A DNA stretch of 64,000 nucleotides from Cyrtodaria siliqua. Lineage: Eukaryota; Mollusca; Bivalvia; Adapedonta; Hiatellidae. The notes beneath the pieces were generated by a model. That model worked only from the letters and a program-made list of their open reading frames with translations. It was not told the origin of the DNA and searched no databases. Position numbers and translations under genes: made by a program. Each line of letters begins with the position of its first letter. Positions within the stretch are counted from its first letter, which is position 1. Below are positions 46,633 to 57,994 of this stretch, one piece after another. The stretch covers positions 124,001 to 188,000 of the forward strand of contig JAWPHD010000003.1 in the NCBI GenBank assembly GCA_037043455.1, written 5' to 3'.

Positions 46633-48846
46633 GTAGTGTTTCCCAAGATTAGTTTTTATTTCATTGTTAAATCAAACCTGATGTTAAAGTAGTATGTCTG
46701 TTGACATGAATAGTAAGTAGTTTACTGTGTTCGTCCGGATTGTTTCTTTGGAGAGTATGAGTACAGAGATTAGGTATAGATGTGGTTTTGACAGATGTTT
46801 ATTTCAAAATACGCATAGTGTGAATGAATGACGCGAAATGTTGAAAAACTGAATAGGTGTTTTATTCCAGATAGGGGACCGTTTGCTAGCCAAATGTGTT
46901 TAATTCACAGAATAAAAGTGTATTTAAGCGAACGAATGTTGTGGAACTTGTGACTTATCTCCAAATATAGCCTATACTGCATTGTGTTCAATTGGCTGAT
47001 TTTCACCGGTCTGACACCTAGTTGGACAAAATGCATTTTTCTTATTAATGGCCAAATCCAGTTGACTTTTCCTGTGAAAGCTTGCAGATGAGTGAGAAAA
47101 AAAAAGCTGATGTTATTTTTTTGAATTTTACAGCAGAACATGTTTTTTTGGAATTAAAATAGAATGTGTGTGTTTTAGGGTGAAATGTGGGGGTCATAGT
47201 GATTGCAGTGGCCCTAAAGCACTTTACGTAGGCTCTCAAGTGTCTTTAAGTGGTTTAGTGGCAATCGGTAAGAGATCTGTCACATTTACTACAATAAATG
47301 ACAATTTTATTATTTTAAGGTACTGTATGAGGCAGAAATCTGAAAATGTACAGTGAAATTATGTAAAAAGACGTCATTATTGAACAGATTAACTCCCTTT
47401 ATGTGTAAACACCGTGTATTGTGAGATCGGACAGGACAGCGTGACATAAACTCACATGCTGACGCAAAATGTATTATTGTGTCTGCTAATGGAGGCCCAT
47501 TTTCAAGGTTAGACTACAGTAGAACAAATTTTTTTCTATTTGTCAGTAAACTATACTATATTTATTTGTTTAATGTCAGTACATATCAGCCGTTACTATG
47601 CCCAAATTATGTAGATATACATCGATATACATCTACTGTGCAGTAAACACTTGGTATTCTGAGGTACCTATGGATCACACACCGCCGTGTGTTTGGATGT
47701 GGGGTGTGGGTGGGATGAGTGTGTGTTTCACAGGGTTTCCATTATGTTTTTCTGTATGAGGGTCCCAGTTTTGGGGGTCCTGCTTCAGATTTTAGGGGTC
47801 CTTTTTTTAAATATTGCATAAATCATCAATTTTACTTTGATTTAGTAGCGGAATATCATTATAGGTATTTAAATATAATTGCTATAGGGTCCAATGGCTT
47901 GTGACACTTGTTTACAAAGATGATAAATTATTAATCTGCTAATCCAAGGGGTGGAGATAGGTTTAATATACTGATTTTAAGTCAACCCTAGCAGTATGAC
48001 TATGTTGTAAGTGTATATATCCATCCCTAGGATACATGACAGGCACTAACTATTTTAGGCACTAGCAAACTTTGGCCAGTGCATAATATTTCAACTCGCT
48101 AAATTGGAAATCGACTAACTGACCATTACAAACATTATTACATTATTTTTCCAAAGCTTTTTGCAAAATCAAACCTAATTCTCCGACCATATTAGCATCG
48201 GACAAAAATTTGATAGATGATATCACCGATAACAAATTCGGTCGTTTTTTAGGCCTAAAAAAAAACGACCGACCGTGATTTTGACACCCCATTTATTGTT
48301 ATTCTTTTCGAGTTCATTATGTAAGTGTTTCATCGTTTTTGTTGTCGATGATGTGTACATTCTAGGTGCGGATCTAAGAGGCGGTGTCTTGTGAAGCATT
48401 ACCCCTCTCTAACACCAACTGTAACTTAAAGTCTGACTAGCTGTATAAATAAAACTGACCTTGAAACATTACAAATGGACTAAATTTTCTGACATCCTAA
48501 ACTCATCCCTGCACATAGGGTCAATCGAAGGTATATGTGTGCTTTCGGTATTGGTGAGAGCGTAGAGCACAAGTTGTATCCTTAACTGTTTATGCTGTTT
48601 TGTCGCTGTAAGTGTGTAGAGCAATGGACCGACAGTCCGAACGTTCATGTTCGATCCTTGACTGAATATAGACTCCAATAAATCCGCAAATGATTATTTG
48701 TAAGGGGGGTATGTCACGGTTCATAGAGATCGAACAGTTCTCTAAAATTATTTCACTTTTTAAACTTTTTTTTATCTGATCTGACAAACAAAACATAAAA
48801 GTAATTTAAAGTCGATTTGAGCAATCTGACTTGTTTTATATGTTTT
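46633..48846. other. Largely unique stretch without recognisable genes
   Basis: This is the longest piece of the middle region not shared with another copy. A possible exon, 47178-47269 (+), has an acceptor-like GTGTGTGTTTTAG and a donor-like CAATCG/GTAAGAG, but its peptide matches nothing I know. A near-perfect palindrome, CGGTCGTTTTTTAGGCCTAA followed by the mirrored A-run and CGACCG, lies at 48239-48271. A tRNA-like patch is at 48605-48670. Confidence 0.4.
48605..48670 (+). repeat. tRNA-like relic
   Basis: An A-box-like GTGTAGAGCAATGG is followed by GACAGTCCGAAC and a B-box-like CATGTTCGATCCTTG. No full cloverleaf. Confidence 0.35.
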
Positions 48847-49107
48847 AAAGGGGCATACGGCAATTTTGAAGCTTTTATCAAACATTCTTTCATATAGTTC
48901 AAAGTTTTGAGTTTTTGTTTTTTGGTTATTCTAACATAGGTTTAAATATATTATTGGTGCCATATAATCAACATTTAGTAATGTGCCAAAATAATTGCCT
49001 TTGAACGTTTTTAATAATTAATATTTATGGTTGCAAAATGCAAATTATGTAGAAAACTAACGGGATGCCGCGAGTTTGAGACTAATCAAGATTGCCGTGT
49101 GTCCCTT
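48847..49107. mobile_element. MITE of the AAAGGGRCACACGGCA family, copy 2
   Basis: Left end AAAGGGGCATACGGCAATTT, right end ATCAAGATTGCCGTGTGTCC, inner sequence homologous to 28663-28959. Confidence 0.75.
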
Positions 49108-49127
49108 GAATGTCGTTTGTTTGATGG

Positions 49128-49155
49128 TGCAACAACAACAACAACAACAACAACC
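49128..49155. repeat. (CAA)n microsatellite between the two MITE copies
   Basis: A run of CAA triplets that recurs in shorter form after each related MITE (28983-28999, 49580-49590). It is therefore probably part of the duplicated unit. Confidence 0.85.
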
Positions 49156-49241
49156 CGTATTGATTTTTGTCTGATTTGACAAACAAAACACAAAAGTAAT
49201 TTAAAATCGATTTGAGCAATGTGACTCGTTTTATATGCTTT

Positions 49242-49554
49242 AAAGGGACATGCGGCAGTTTTGAAGCCTTTATCAAACATTAACGTTGGCAACTCGATAT
49301 AATATATCAGGCATCATTTTGATTTTTAATCCTGCCTTCATATAGTTCAAAGTTTTGAGTTTTTTTTTTTGGTTATTCTACCAAAGGTTTAAATATATTA
49401 TTGGTGCAATATAATCAACATTTAGTAATGTGCCAAAATAATTGCCTTTGAACGTTTTTAATAATTATTATTTATGGTTACAAAATGCAAATTATGAAGA
49501 AAACTAACGGGATGCCGCGAGTTTGACACTAATCAAGATTGACGTCTGTCCTTT
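49242..49554. mobile_element. MITE of the AAAGGGRCACACGGCA family, copy 3
   Basis: A tandem neighbour of copy 2 at about 395-bp spacing, including the TTTTATATGYTTTAAAGG flank. The shared flank shows that the pair arose by tandem duplication rather than two insertions. Confidence 0.75.
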
Positions 49555-52188
49555 TCAGTGTTTTTTTGTTTGATGGTGCAACAACAACAATCCGTATTGA
49601 TTTTTATGCTATTTTAGGTCAAAGGTCGAGGTTACTGTCAGCTGATCATGAAGAATACTTTCCCCATATGTTTCATGTTTTTCACAAGCAATCTTGAAAT
49701 TTTATACAAATAGTGCAACATCCTTTATCCGTTTGTATTTGTCAGTAGGTCTAAGGTCAAGGTCATATTAAACTGGCACATAGGAAATGCTTCCAAAAAC
49801 TTAGCAAACATGTGTATTTTGCCTCTTTGGTGGCACTGTTATAGTTTATGTTTTGCTTTAAATATTTTAATCATTATTCTGTTATTATCAATCATTACTA
49901 TTATTAGTATTAGTGGTAGTCATTGTCGTAGTATTACCAAGCTTTGCTGATATTAGAAATATCTTTGAATGCAATGTTGCATCAATCACGACGGCTTGTA
50001 ATCATATAAGAGAAACATAAGCAATTTAACAGATTTTCTTATTTTAATTATAATGCAGTATTGTATCATTTATATTAATACTGATTTTGAACATGGCAAT
50101 CTTAAGTATGTATTGAGCAATACAGTTCAAACGTGTGCCTTTACTTTCTTCATCAATATCATTTGTTTTACTTTAAAGCTTTTTCACATTAAATATTGGA
50201 CGGTCGATGATTTCGATAATTCTATTTGTCTTCGTAGTATAAACGGGCTTTACAGATGGTTTACTAAATAAGGAAATTATGTCTTATATGAGTGCTGTGT
50301 GGATAAACTAGTTTGATTGCATGCTGCTATTCTTAGACGAAAATACGATATCTCACAACGGAACTGATAGAAGGCTGGTAACAGAAAAGTTGAAACCGAT
50401 AATGGAGTTAAACTGTAATTCATTAGAATATCCGATTTTCTGGTGTATGTAAAACCAATGCAACAAGCGTTTTACATTTAATTTAGTTTTGTATTATTAT
50501 CTCCTTTTAGATCCTCCAAAACTGAGATATCAAATCTACATATTTTTAAACATCATTTTTACGGGTATTACTGTATTGGCAAAACGTTTGAAAAAAATCG
50601 TTATGAGAAAACAGTCGCATTAAGGCGTTTCTTGTCTTTTCGTTCCCTCAATGGTTTATTCTCTTGTTACTCTGGATTCTGCCAAGTCACTGAGTACCTT
50701 CTTGTGGCTTTCTAGGCAATTGTGTTTTGTATTTATATATACACGAGCATCTTTGTGTTTTACTTATATTGCCTATTAATGCTGACTTGTTGGTTAGAGA
50801 ATAGTTCATGGCGGGGATTTCTTTATTTACACTGTCCCGTTTTATTGAGATGACAGTAGGATAAGTGTGAGATTTGGTGCACCCTAGAACCAGCAGCTGC
50901 CTTTTTTGCCACTGTCCGTTCCAAGGCGGTAGCCCTGTTGTCAACCCTTTTGTGTTTGTGATGTTTTATTTCGCCTTTTATTCATCTTTAAATTTGTTGT
51001 TTGTTTCTGTGTGTATTTGTGGTTGACTGTCGTCCCTGAATGCAGCTTGTTCTGTTCGATTGTTATATCCATATTTATAATTAGAACACTAAAACACCAG
51101 GACAAAGCCCCTGTAGTTTGCAAAAGAATAATGCCTTTACTATCGCGTCTAAACAACGTTTTCATTTTCACTATTCTATACCGTTATATATTTTATAGAT
51201 ACCATTTTTTTCCGGCGTCGAGATATATACCGTCTGCAGAATAATACACTGCCAGGCATTTCTACTCCGAAAGAGTTTACGAGAACTTGTCATTTTGTTA
51301 ACCTAGGGAGTGGCATTTTTATTTATCTAGACATATGACCATTGGCGAAATAATTGCCAGTTTATAGATTCTATTAAATCAAGTGCTTGTGCACCAAATG
51401 TATCCTGGCTTGAACCATTACTGCAAAACAATAATGGGTTAAGGAAGGTCGGGGATTGTTGTATGTGATATTTCTATTAATGTGTATAGGTCTATGGAAA
51501 GGTAACATTGCCTCCAAAAGAAATCCAGAGCAAACCATATTTATCTTCCAGAAAACAAAACCTTTCTAAGAACGATACAACAAAAAAGCATTCGTCTGTT
51601 TTTTTTATTCTTCTGGAAAACGTATTTTCCATACTTCATAATTTACACATGCTCTGGTTGTAGAGCCGGGGTTGGGAGTGAATCAGGTTGTAGAGGGTAG
51701 ATATAAGCGTTGAAAGAATTTGTTATTGAATAATGAAATAAACACCTGGTGGCTGTATGAGTAGACACAATGACATAATGAAATACATAAAGCATTGTAA
51801 TATACTCTTTGACCGAACATCTACTCCACTGGGCCTGATAGGCAATTATTATTGACATTATTAATGTGTAATAATTTGCTTCCTATACCTATTGTATTGT
51901 ATTAACCCACCAATCGAGTGTTTCATAATACACATCTCTGAATCAATATACATGGGCCTACGAATATTTATATGAGGAAGCTATCCGACTGGCTTGCGAA
52001 ACATCGGCGCTACTACCCAGGTGCCCGCCCGTGAACGAAAATTGCCCGGAGGGGCGCCTGGTGTCTTTCTCCACTAATGGAAGATGTAAAAGTTGCCATA
52101 TGACCTTAGCTGTAGGTGCGACTATAATATCCAATTCAATCTGAATCAATATAACCAGGTTTCGGTTAGAGGAATTTCCAACTTTGCG

Positions 52189-52728
52189 TGGGATATGCAC
52201 ACTTTCACTAGAGCAATTGTTTTGTGGGATATGCACACTTTCACTAGAGCAATTGTTTTGTGGGATATGCACACTTTCACTAGAGCAATTGTTTTGTGGG
52301 AAATGCACACTTTCACTAGAGCAATTGTTTTGAGGGATATGCACACTTTCACTAGAGCAATTGTTTTGTGGGATATGCACACTTTCACTAGAGCAATTGT
52401 TTTGTGGGAAATGCACACTTCCACTAGAGCAATTGTTTTGAGGGATATGCACACTTTCACTAGAGCAATTGTTTTGTGGGATATGCACACTTTCACTAGA
52501 GCAATTGTTTTGTGGGAAATGCACACTTTCACTAGAGCAATTGTTTTGTGGGATATGCACACTTTCACTAGAGCAATTGTTTTGTGGGAAATGCACACTT
52601 TCACTAGAGCAATTGTTTTGTGGGTTATGCACACTTTCACTAGAGCAATTGTTTTGTGGGATATGCACACTTCCACTAGAGCAATTGTTTTGTGGGATAT
52701 GCACACTTTCACTAGAGCAATTGTTTTA
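52189..52728 (+). repeat. 36-bp satellite array, 15 units
   Basis: The unit is TGGGATATGCACACTTTCAC followed by TAGAGCAATTGTTTTG. Variants replace GATATG with GAAATG, TGGG with AGGG, TATG with TTATG, or TTTC with TTCC. U1 (20203-20237) and U2 (32015-32051) contain exactly one copy in the same place, so the array arose in U3. The 36-bp period keeps three frames open on both strands; the long open frames there are artefacts. Confidence 0.95.
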
Positions 52729-54099
52729 GAAAATAACATGTGGATGTGGCCCCCTGTTTTGTGAATTCTGACAAACACTCAGGGAATAGATAATATACGC
52801 CTGAATAATAACACAACCACCAGCTTCTAAATAATACACGACACCATTTGTACTCAGTAAAGTCTTATTAAAAATCATCAAGAAAAATATTTTTCTATTA
52901 ATAAAGGAAATTACATTTTTCCGAGGTTTAATAATCGTGGGAAACCTGTTGCAAATCGCTCCATTTGTCAATTAAATACTGATTACGACAAACATTTGAG
53001 ACAGATATATTGCAAACAAATACAATTGCTGTTTGAATTGCTTATGTCATAGAAATAGACATTCCTGTAAGCAGTTGGATAGTTGCCTATACAACAGCGC
53101 GATTTTTTTAAAATGCACTCTCTTAATTTGCCTTTGGGTTTTCCTGGTTATGAAGGAGCATACTTAAGCATATGCAATAACCATTCCTATAAATGTCAGT
53201 CATCAGCTAGGAATTAAAACTAATGTTGAATTACCATTGATTTTAATCCAGAATACCTAATAATTGAACAGTGAAATGCACTGCGCCTTTTGCATGATAA
53301 ACTAGACTAAAGTGGTGAGTATTTTTTCTCAAGAATACCCAAATTGTAGAAAATATATCAAAAAGGCTTTCTGCCCATTAGTTTAAACATTATTTTGTTC
53401 TTGAATATACATAAATAAAATGGTTATACAATATTATAAATCACATTAACACAACTTTAAAACGTGGATTCGAAAAAAAGGCATCAAGCTTATATCAATA
53501 TTATAATTAGATAAATGTCACGAAATGACGATGTTCAGAGGTCTATACCAGCATGAACCAAGAGATACGTTATATGTTATAGAATAATTAGCAATATCCA
53601 TAAATACACTTTCCACTTATATCATAGAAATATAGCCACCCGCCACCCCTCCACACACTTAAATGGTTCATCCCACCTCCAATCTATATATGATAATTAG
53701 TGACCATGTATTGGAGTCCCGTTTGTGTGTGTGGAGGGAGGGAGGCGGTGAGTGGGGTGTGTGGGGCGGTGTTCACCACCGGTTATATTTGGGGGGCTCC
53801 TTTGCGATCATCATGAGAAACAGCAGCAGTGGTTCGCCTGCATAATAATAATGACGAATGATGGGTGGATGTAACAGGTAAAGGTAAATATTGAAAAATA
53901 CACCCGAAAGCTACAGACCATATATTTAGTTTGCATTCCTCTGTATAGGTGTGTCTTTCTTTAAGTTTCATGTTCACCATCTCATGGAGAATTTGGGTAT
54001 TTAAGCGATCAAAGTTATTGCAGGACATCATTTACGTTATATTTACTTTTAAGTTTATAGACATCGAGTAGTGCACATCGTACCTGTAAGAAAAGGTTT

Positions 54100-54175
54100 G
54101 CCTCCCTCGGCATTGGAACACACGACGTTCTGATTTACCGTAGCGCGATCTATTCACTGAGCTAAAAGGATTTCT
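54100..54175 (-). repeat. tRNA-like relic in U3
   Basis: Counterpart of 21645-21725. On the minus strand: TTTTAGCTCAGTGAATAGAT, GGTAAATCAGAACGTCG and GTGTGTTCCAATGCC. Confidence 0.45.
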
Positions 54176-55298
54176 TGATAATATGGTATATTTAACCTCA
54201 ATCTATATTGCTTAATACAAAATGGCAAAACACAATTTATTTTTGAAGTTACGACATGTAATTATTTTGTTCTAATTGGTGCAAGTATGTTATGTTCATA
54301 CAATTCGCATATCTTAGATAAAAATTATCAAAATGTAATACAAAGCAATGCACTTTGGCACAAAAAAAGTGTGTGAAAACATAAGATTCCAAGAAACCTG
54401 TTAGTTATTCGTCATACTTTGCATGTTTATAATTAAATTTCAAGTTGACATAATATGTAACTCTGCACTATAATCATGGCTGTTTATAGCGGAGTTGTGG
54501 CAGAACATACTCGAGTCCCCCACTCACAATATTAGGAATCCCTTTCTTCCTCCAACCGGTACGTGGTCCGTGTATTAACTTTCATACCCATCCATCCCCT
54601 TCTCCGAGAAGCGAAAACGGGTTTGGCTGGGGTATGGAAAACCATAATTTCGGCAAGGTAATTTTAAACAGGTTATCACATGTTTTCAGTCAAAAAACAT
54701 TTTTAAACAAGTTTTATTGTCGACCTATACGTTAAAACATTCTGCTAATATAAGCTTCCCCCTCACTTAATGGAATTAAGACGGGATCCCGGTAACGCCT
54801 AAGTGAATGACTATTTTTGAAAGCTAGATTAAGGAGTTTCATAAACCAACTCTTAGATTCGTTTACCTTATTCAGATAATTAGTCTGTGATGTATAATGT
54901 GATGTATATTAGAGTAAGTTAGTGCAGGACAACTGGTCTATCTTGTGTCCTATTGGATACGATGTCTGTTTAGTGTAACTGTCGTTTAGCAATGTTTTAC
55001 ATCGTGTTGAAATTCGGAGTCTGCTGTACTATTCAGATCCTTCTGTATGTTCAATATAGAATAATGGGTACATGATGGAACACGGCCATCTGGATTTTTT
55101 TAAAACTCGCGGTGTCCGTTTAAATCATTTTCTCTTGAATATCAATAATTGTTGATTATATTGCACAAATAATTTATTTAAACCTACGGTGTCGTAATGA
55201 AAACTATTTGAAAATCCAAATTGTATTACCTTCTATTTATTAGTTTAAAATTAAAATAACAAATTAAACAAGTTAAAGCTTGATAGCTGCTTCACGAT

Positions 55299-55522
55299 CG
55301 TCGCGGGTCCGGATTCAAGCCTCACCAGCACCACTGTGTTTACTGTCACGGGTCCGGATTCAAGTCTCACCAGCAACACTGTGTTTACTGTCGCGGGTCC
55401 GGATTCACACCTCACCAGCACCACTGTGTTTACTGTTGCGGGTCCGGATTCACGCCTCACCAGCATCACTGTGTTTACTGTCGCGGGTCCGGATTCACGC
55501 CTCACCAGCACCACTGTGTTTC
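55299..55522 (+). repeat. 45-bp minisatellite in U3 (5 units)
   Basis: The same unit as at 35232, with unit-specific substitutions (CAAGCC/CACACC/CACGCC) not shared with U2, so the two arrays have diverged separately. Confidence 0.9.
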
Positions 55523-55835
55523 GTTGGTGTATTTTTGGACAGGACACCTTCCCTATGCCTCTTTCGTAGGATGGGGACGTAAACCAGTCGTTCCCGTGTA
55601 TCAGATATACCCTCCGAGCATGCTACAGAACCATATGAATCAATTTGTTAGTAAATGGACATGTTCCTGGATTCCTATGTATCCTTTTCCTCTCTCTGGA
55701 GCGGTTATAAATACCCTACAACCTGTTTATGAGTAGTAAGACAATAGCATGCGCTATCGAAAAAGTTAATTATTGTTCTTTAACGTGCGCAGAAGATACA
55801 ATATATATCTATATCGGATATACGTTATACATCCG

Positions 55836-57160
55836 ACGGACGAGGCTAAGAGAATGATCACAATTAACATTCAAGACACAAAACTAGATTACTATAATTA
55901 CAAAAATATCAACAATAAAAATGCCCGTGAAAAGGTGATTGAAATAATATCGTGTTATAATCTTATAGACCCATTTAGAGAATTTTATCCCCATACTAAA
56001 AGATACACTTGGCGTAAGAAAACACCATTAAAACACGCTAGACTCGATTTCTTTTTAGTGTCAGAAAACCTTCTGGCATCAGTTAATAAATGTACCATTG
56101 AATCTAGCTACAGGTCAGATCACTCGATTACTATATTAAACTGTAAATTTACAGAATTTATTAAGGGTAAGCCACTATGGAAACACAACAATTCCCTACT
56201 AACTGACGTAGACTACTTGAATATAATAAACAATAAAATTAAAGAAATTAAAATACAATATGCCTTACCTGTTTATAATATCGAAAATATTAGCAATGTC
56301 CCTAATGAAGAAATACAATTAACAATTAATGATCAGTTATTTTTAGACACATTATTGATGGAATTAAGAGGTAAATCAATATCATACGCTAGTTATAAAA
56401 AAAAGTTAAATGAAAAACAAGAAAATGATCTTATAAATAAAATAAAACAATTAGAACATTGTCTCATCCCTGATAATGTACCACATCTTGAACAATTGAA
56501 AGAAGAATTATTATTATATCGTAAACAAAAGATGAATGGCTACTTAATTAGATCACGTGCCCAGTTTATAGAAGATGAAGAAAAACCCACACAATTTTTT
56601 TGTAATTTAGAATCACACAATTACACAAGTAAAATCATTCCAAAAATTGAAAAACCTGATGGCAAAATAATAACGGACCAGAAGGAAATTTTACAGGAAA
56701 CTAAACTCTTTTATGAAAAATTGTACTCCAGTAGAGATGATGAACTACAAGATGTTGACTTAAACAAAGAATTTTTAGGACTGAATATACCTAAATTATC
56801 ATCCGAGGAAGCCATTTCATTAGAAGGAATTTTGACGTATAAACAAGTTTCAATTTCGCTCTCTTCAATGAAAAATAATCGTTCACCCGGAACTGACGGA
56901 TTCGGTGCAGATTGTTTTAAAGTGTTTTGGAAAGACCTAGGTCATTTTGTTGTTAGGGCAATAAACTACGGATATCTAAATGGTGAATTGTCAGTAACTC
57001 AAAAAGATGGCATTATTACGCTTATCCCTAAAGATAATAAACCTAGAAGATTTCTAAAAAATTACCGTCCAATATCTTTATTAAATTGCGTTTATAAGAT
57101 TGCTTCAGGTGCAATAGCAAATAGATTTAAATCAGTTTTACATAAGATCATTCATGAAAG
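55836..57160 (+). pseudogene. L1/Tx1-like LINE ORF2 fragment (endonuclease C-terminus to RT fingers)
   Basis: One long frame encodes the C-terminal half of an AP-like endonuclease (KRYTWRKK, RLDFFLVSENL, YRSDHSITIL). It continues with a linker containing EEKPTQFFCNLE and the start of the RT (NRSPGTDGFGADCFKVFWKD near 56880, LIPKDNKPRRFLKNYRPISL near 57025-57080). These match the L1/Tx1 superfamily, distinct from the CR1-like elements elsewhere in the window. The first half of the endonuclease and everything after IIHES are missing on this strand. At 57160 it joins an inverted piece of downstream RT. The intact frame over about 440 codons suggests a fairly young insertion. It lies directly on the end of U3. 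Confidence 0.85.
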
Positions 57161-57391
57161 TTTAATAAGATTCTGAATCTTTAATATTCTATCATGATAG
57201 TTAATATCTATTATCATGTCAAGATCAATATTAAAATGAATACCTAATAATTTAAATTGATTGCTTCCCCAAGACAGCTTCCACCTTCACTTGATGGAGT
57301 CAGTACTATATATTTTTGTTCCAATCCATACTACCTGCGTTTTATCAAAGTTTACTTTAAGGCCTGAGATTTTTGCATAGAAGGATAATTC
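57161..57391 (-). pseudogene. Inverted RT thumb-region fragment of an L1-like LINE
   Basis: Read on the minus strand from 57391: FYAKISGLKVNFDKTQVVWI, then a stop, RWKLSWGSNQFKLLGIHF and KIQNLIK. This is the region downstream of the catalytic YADD in L1-type ORF2, lying in the opposite orientation to the fragment at 55836-57160 and joined to it at about 57160. The palm between the two pieces is absent. Confidence 0.75.
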
Positions 57392-57994
57392 AAAATGAAC
57401 ATGGCGCTTTGTTGTGGGGAGCAATAATCTATTAATTGAAGGGCACTGGCTTAGTCATTGCTGGGGTGATTTACGGAAGAATAACCGTGTGACAACCTGC
57501 TGTAAGGATGAGTATTACTACCAAGATATAACGGTCATGATTGAATAATCGGTAGGGAACTGAAGAAGTGAAGGGACACTACAAAATCTGAAATGAAGAT
57601 TGCTGTGCATCCCTTTAAGTGGGGTGCATGAGATGTTGTAGATTTGGCGGAAAGTGACAAATGAGAATATGTATTTTGTTGAAAAATATGTTTAATATAC
57701 AAAAACAACATTACTGATGTGGAAAAAAACAATTGTATGTACAACTCAGTGTGTCAGGTCCCTGCCAAGACTTGAACTTGAATCTCTTTTCTCGAAAGAA
57801 AAGTGTGTTTCCTTACACTACAGAGATCGCCCAGACATCACAAAAAGAGTGTACAAAACTAAGCGAAATTAATAAAGATGTAGATCAAAAGAATGTCAAA
57901 CTAAAACTAGAAATTGTTATTGGACAAAAACGTATGGCTCCCCAACTCGCCCAAACAGACATAATTGACGACTCTAGGTCCAACCGTTCTCATT
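57392..57994. other. Spacer with a tRNA-like relic and a MITE-like hairpin
   Basis: AAGGGACACTACAAAATC (57572) and ATTGCTGTGCATCCCTTT (57599) form a short inverted pair like the AAAGGG MITE ends. On the minus strand at 57750-57832, CTGTAGTGTAAGG and AAGTTCAAGTCTTGG are A- and B-box-like. The open frame 57733-57996 overlaps this relic and is not considered coding. Confidence 0.4.

Larger units (their letters stand above)
49560..55835 (+). repeat. Module U, copy 3 (segmental repeat)
   Basis: Co-linear with U1 and U2. It keeps an uninterrupted W segment (50640-51075), and carries a 15-unit 36-bp satellite (52189-52728) where the others have one unit, plus five units of the 45-bp minisatellite. 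It lacks the U2-specific TTAA MITE, foldback insertion and TIR element. At 54550-54800 it has about 230 bp not seen in the others. An L1-like fragment follows directly. Confidence 0.85.

Noticed and set aside
47178..47269. Host exon between acceptor-like TTTTAG and donor GTAAGAG
   Set aside because: The peptide resembles nothing I know and is only about 30 residues, so it is too weak to list as a gene.
52093..52778. Long overlapping open frames of 210-248 residues on both strands
   Set aside because: They are created by the 36-bp satellite, whose period is a multiple of three. The repeats are non-coding in the single-unit paralogues.
55836..57391. Classical twin-priming inversion
   Set aside because: Twin priming would place the inverted upstream part before the sense downstream part. 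Here the sense upstream part comes first and no 3' tail is present.
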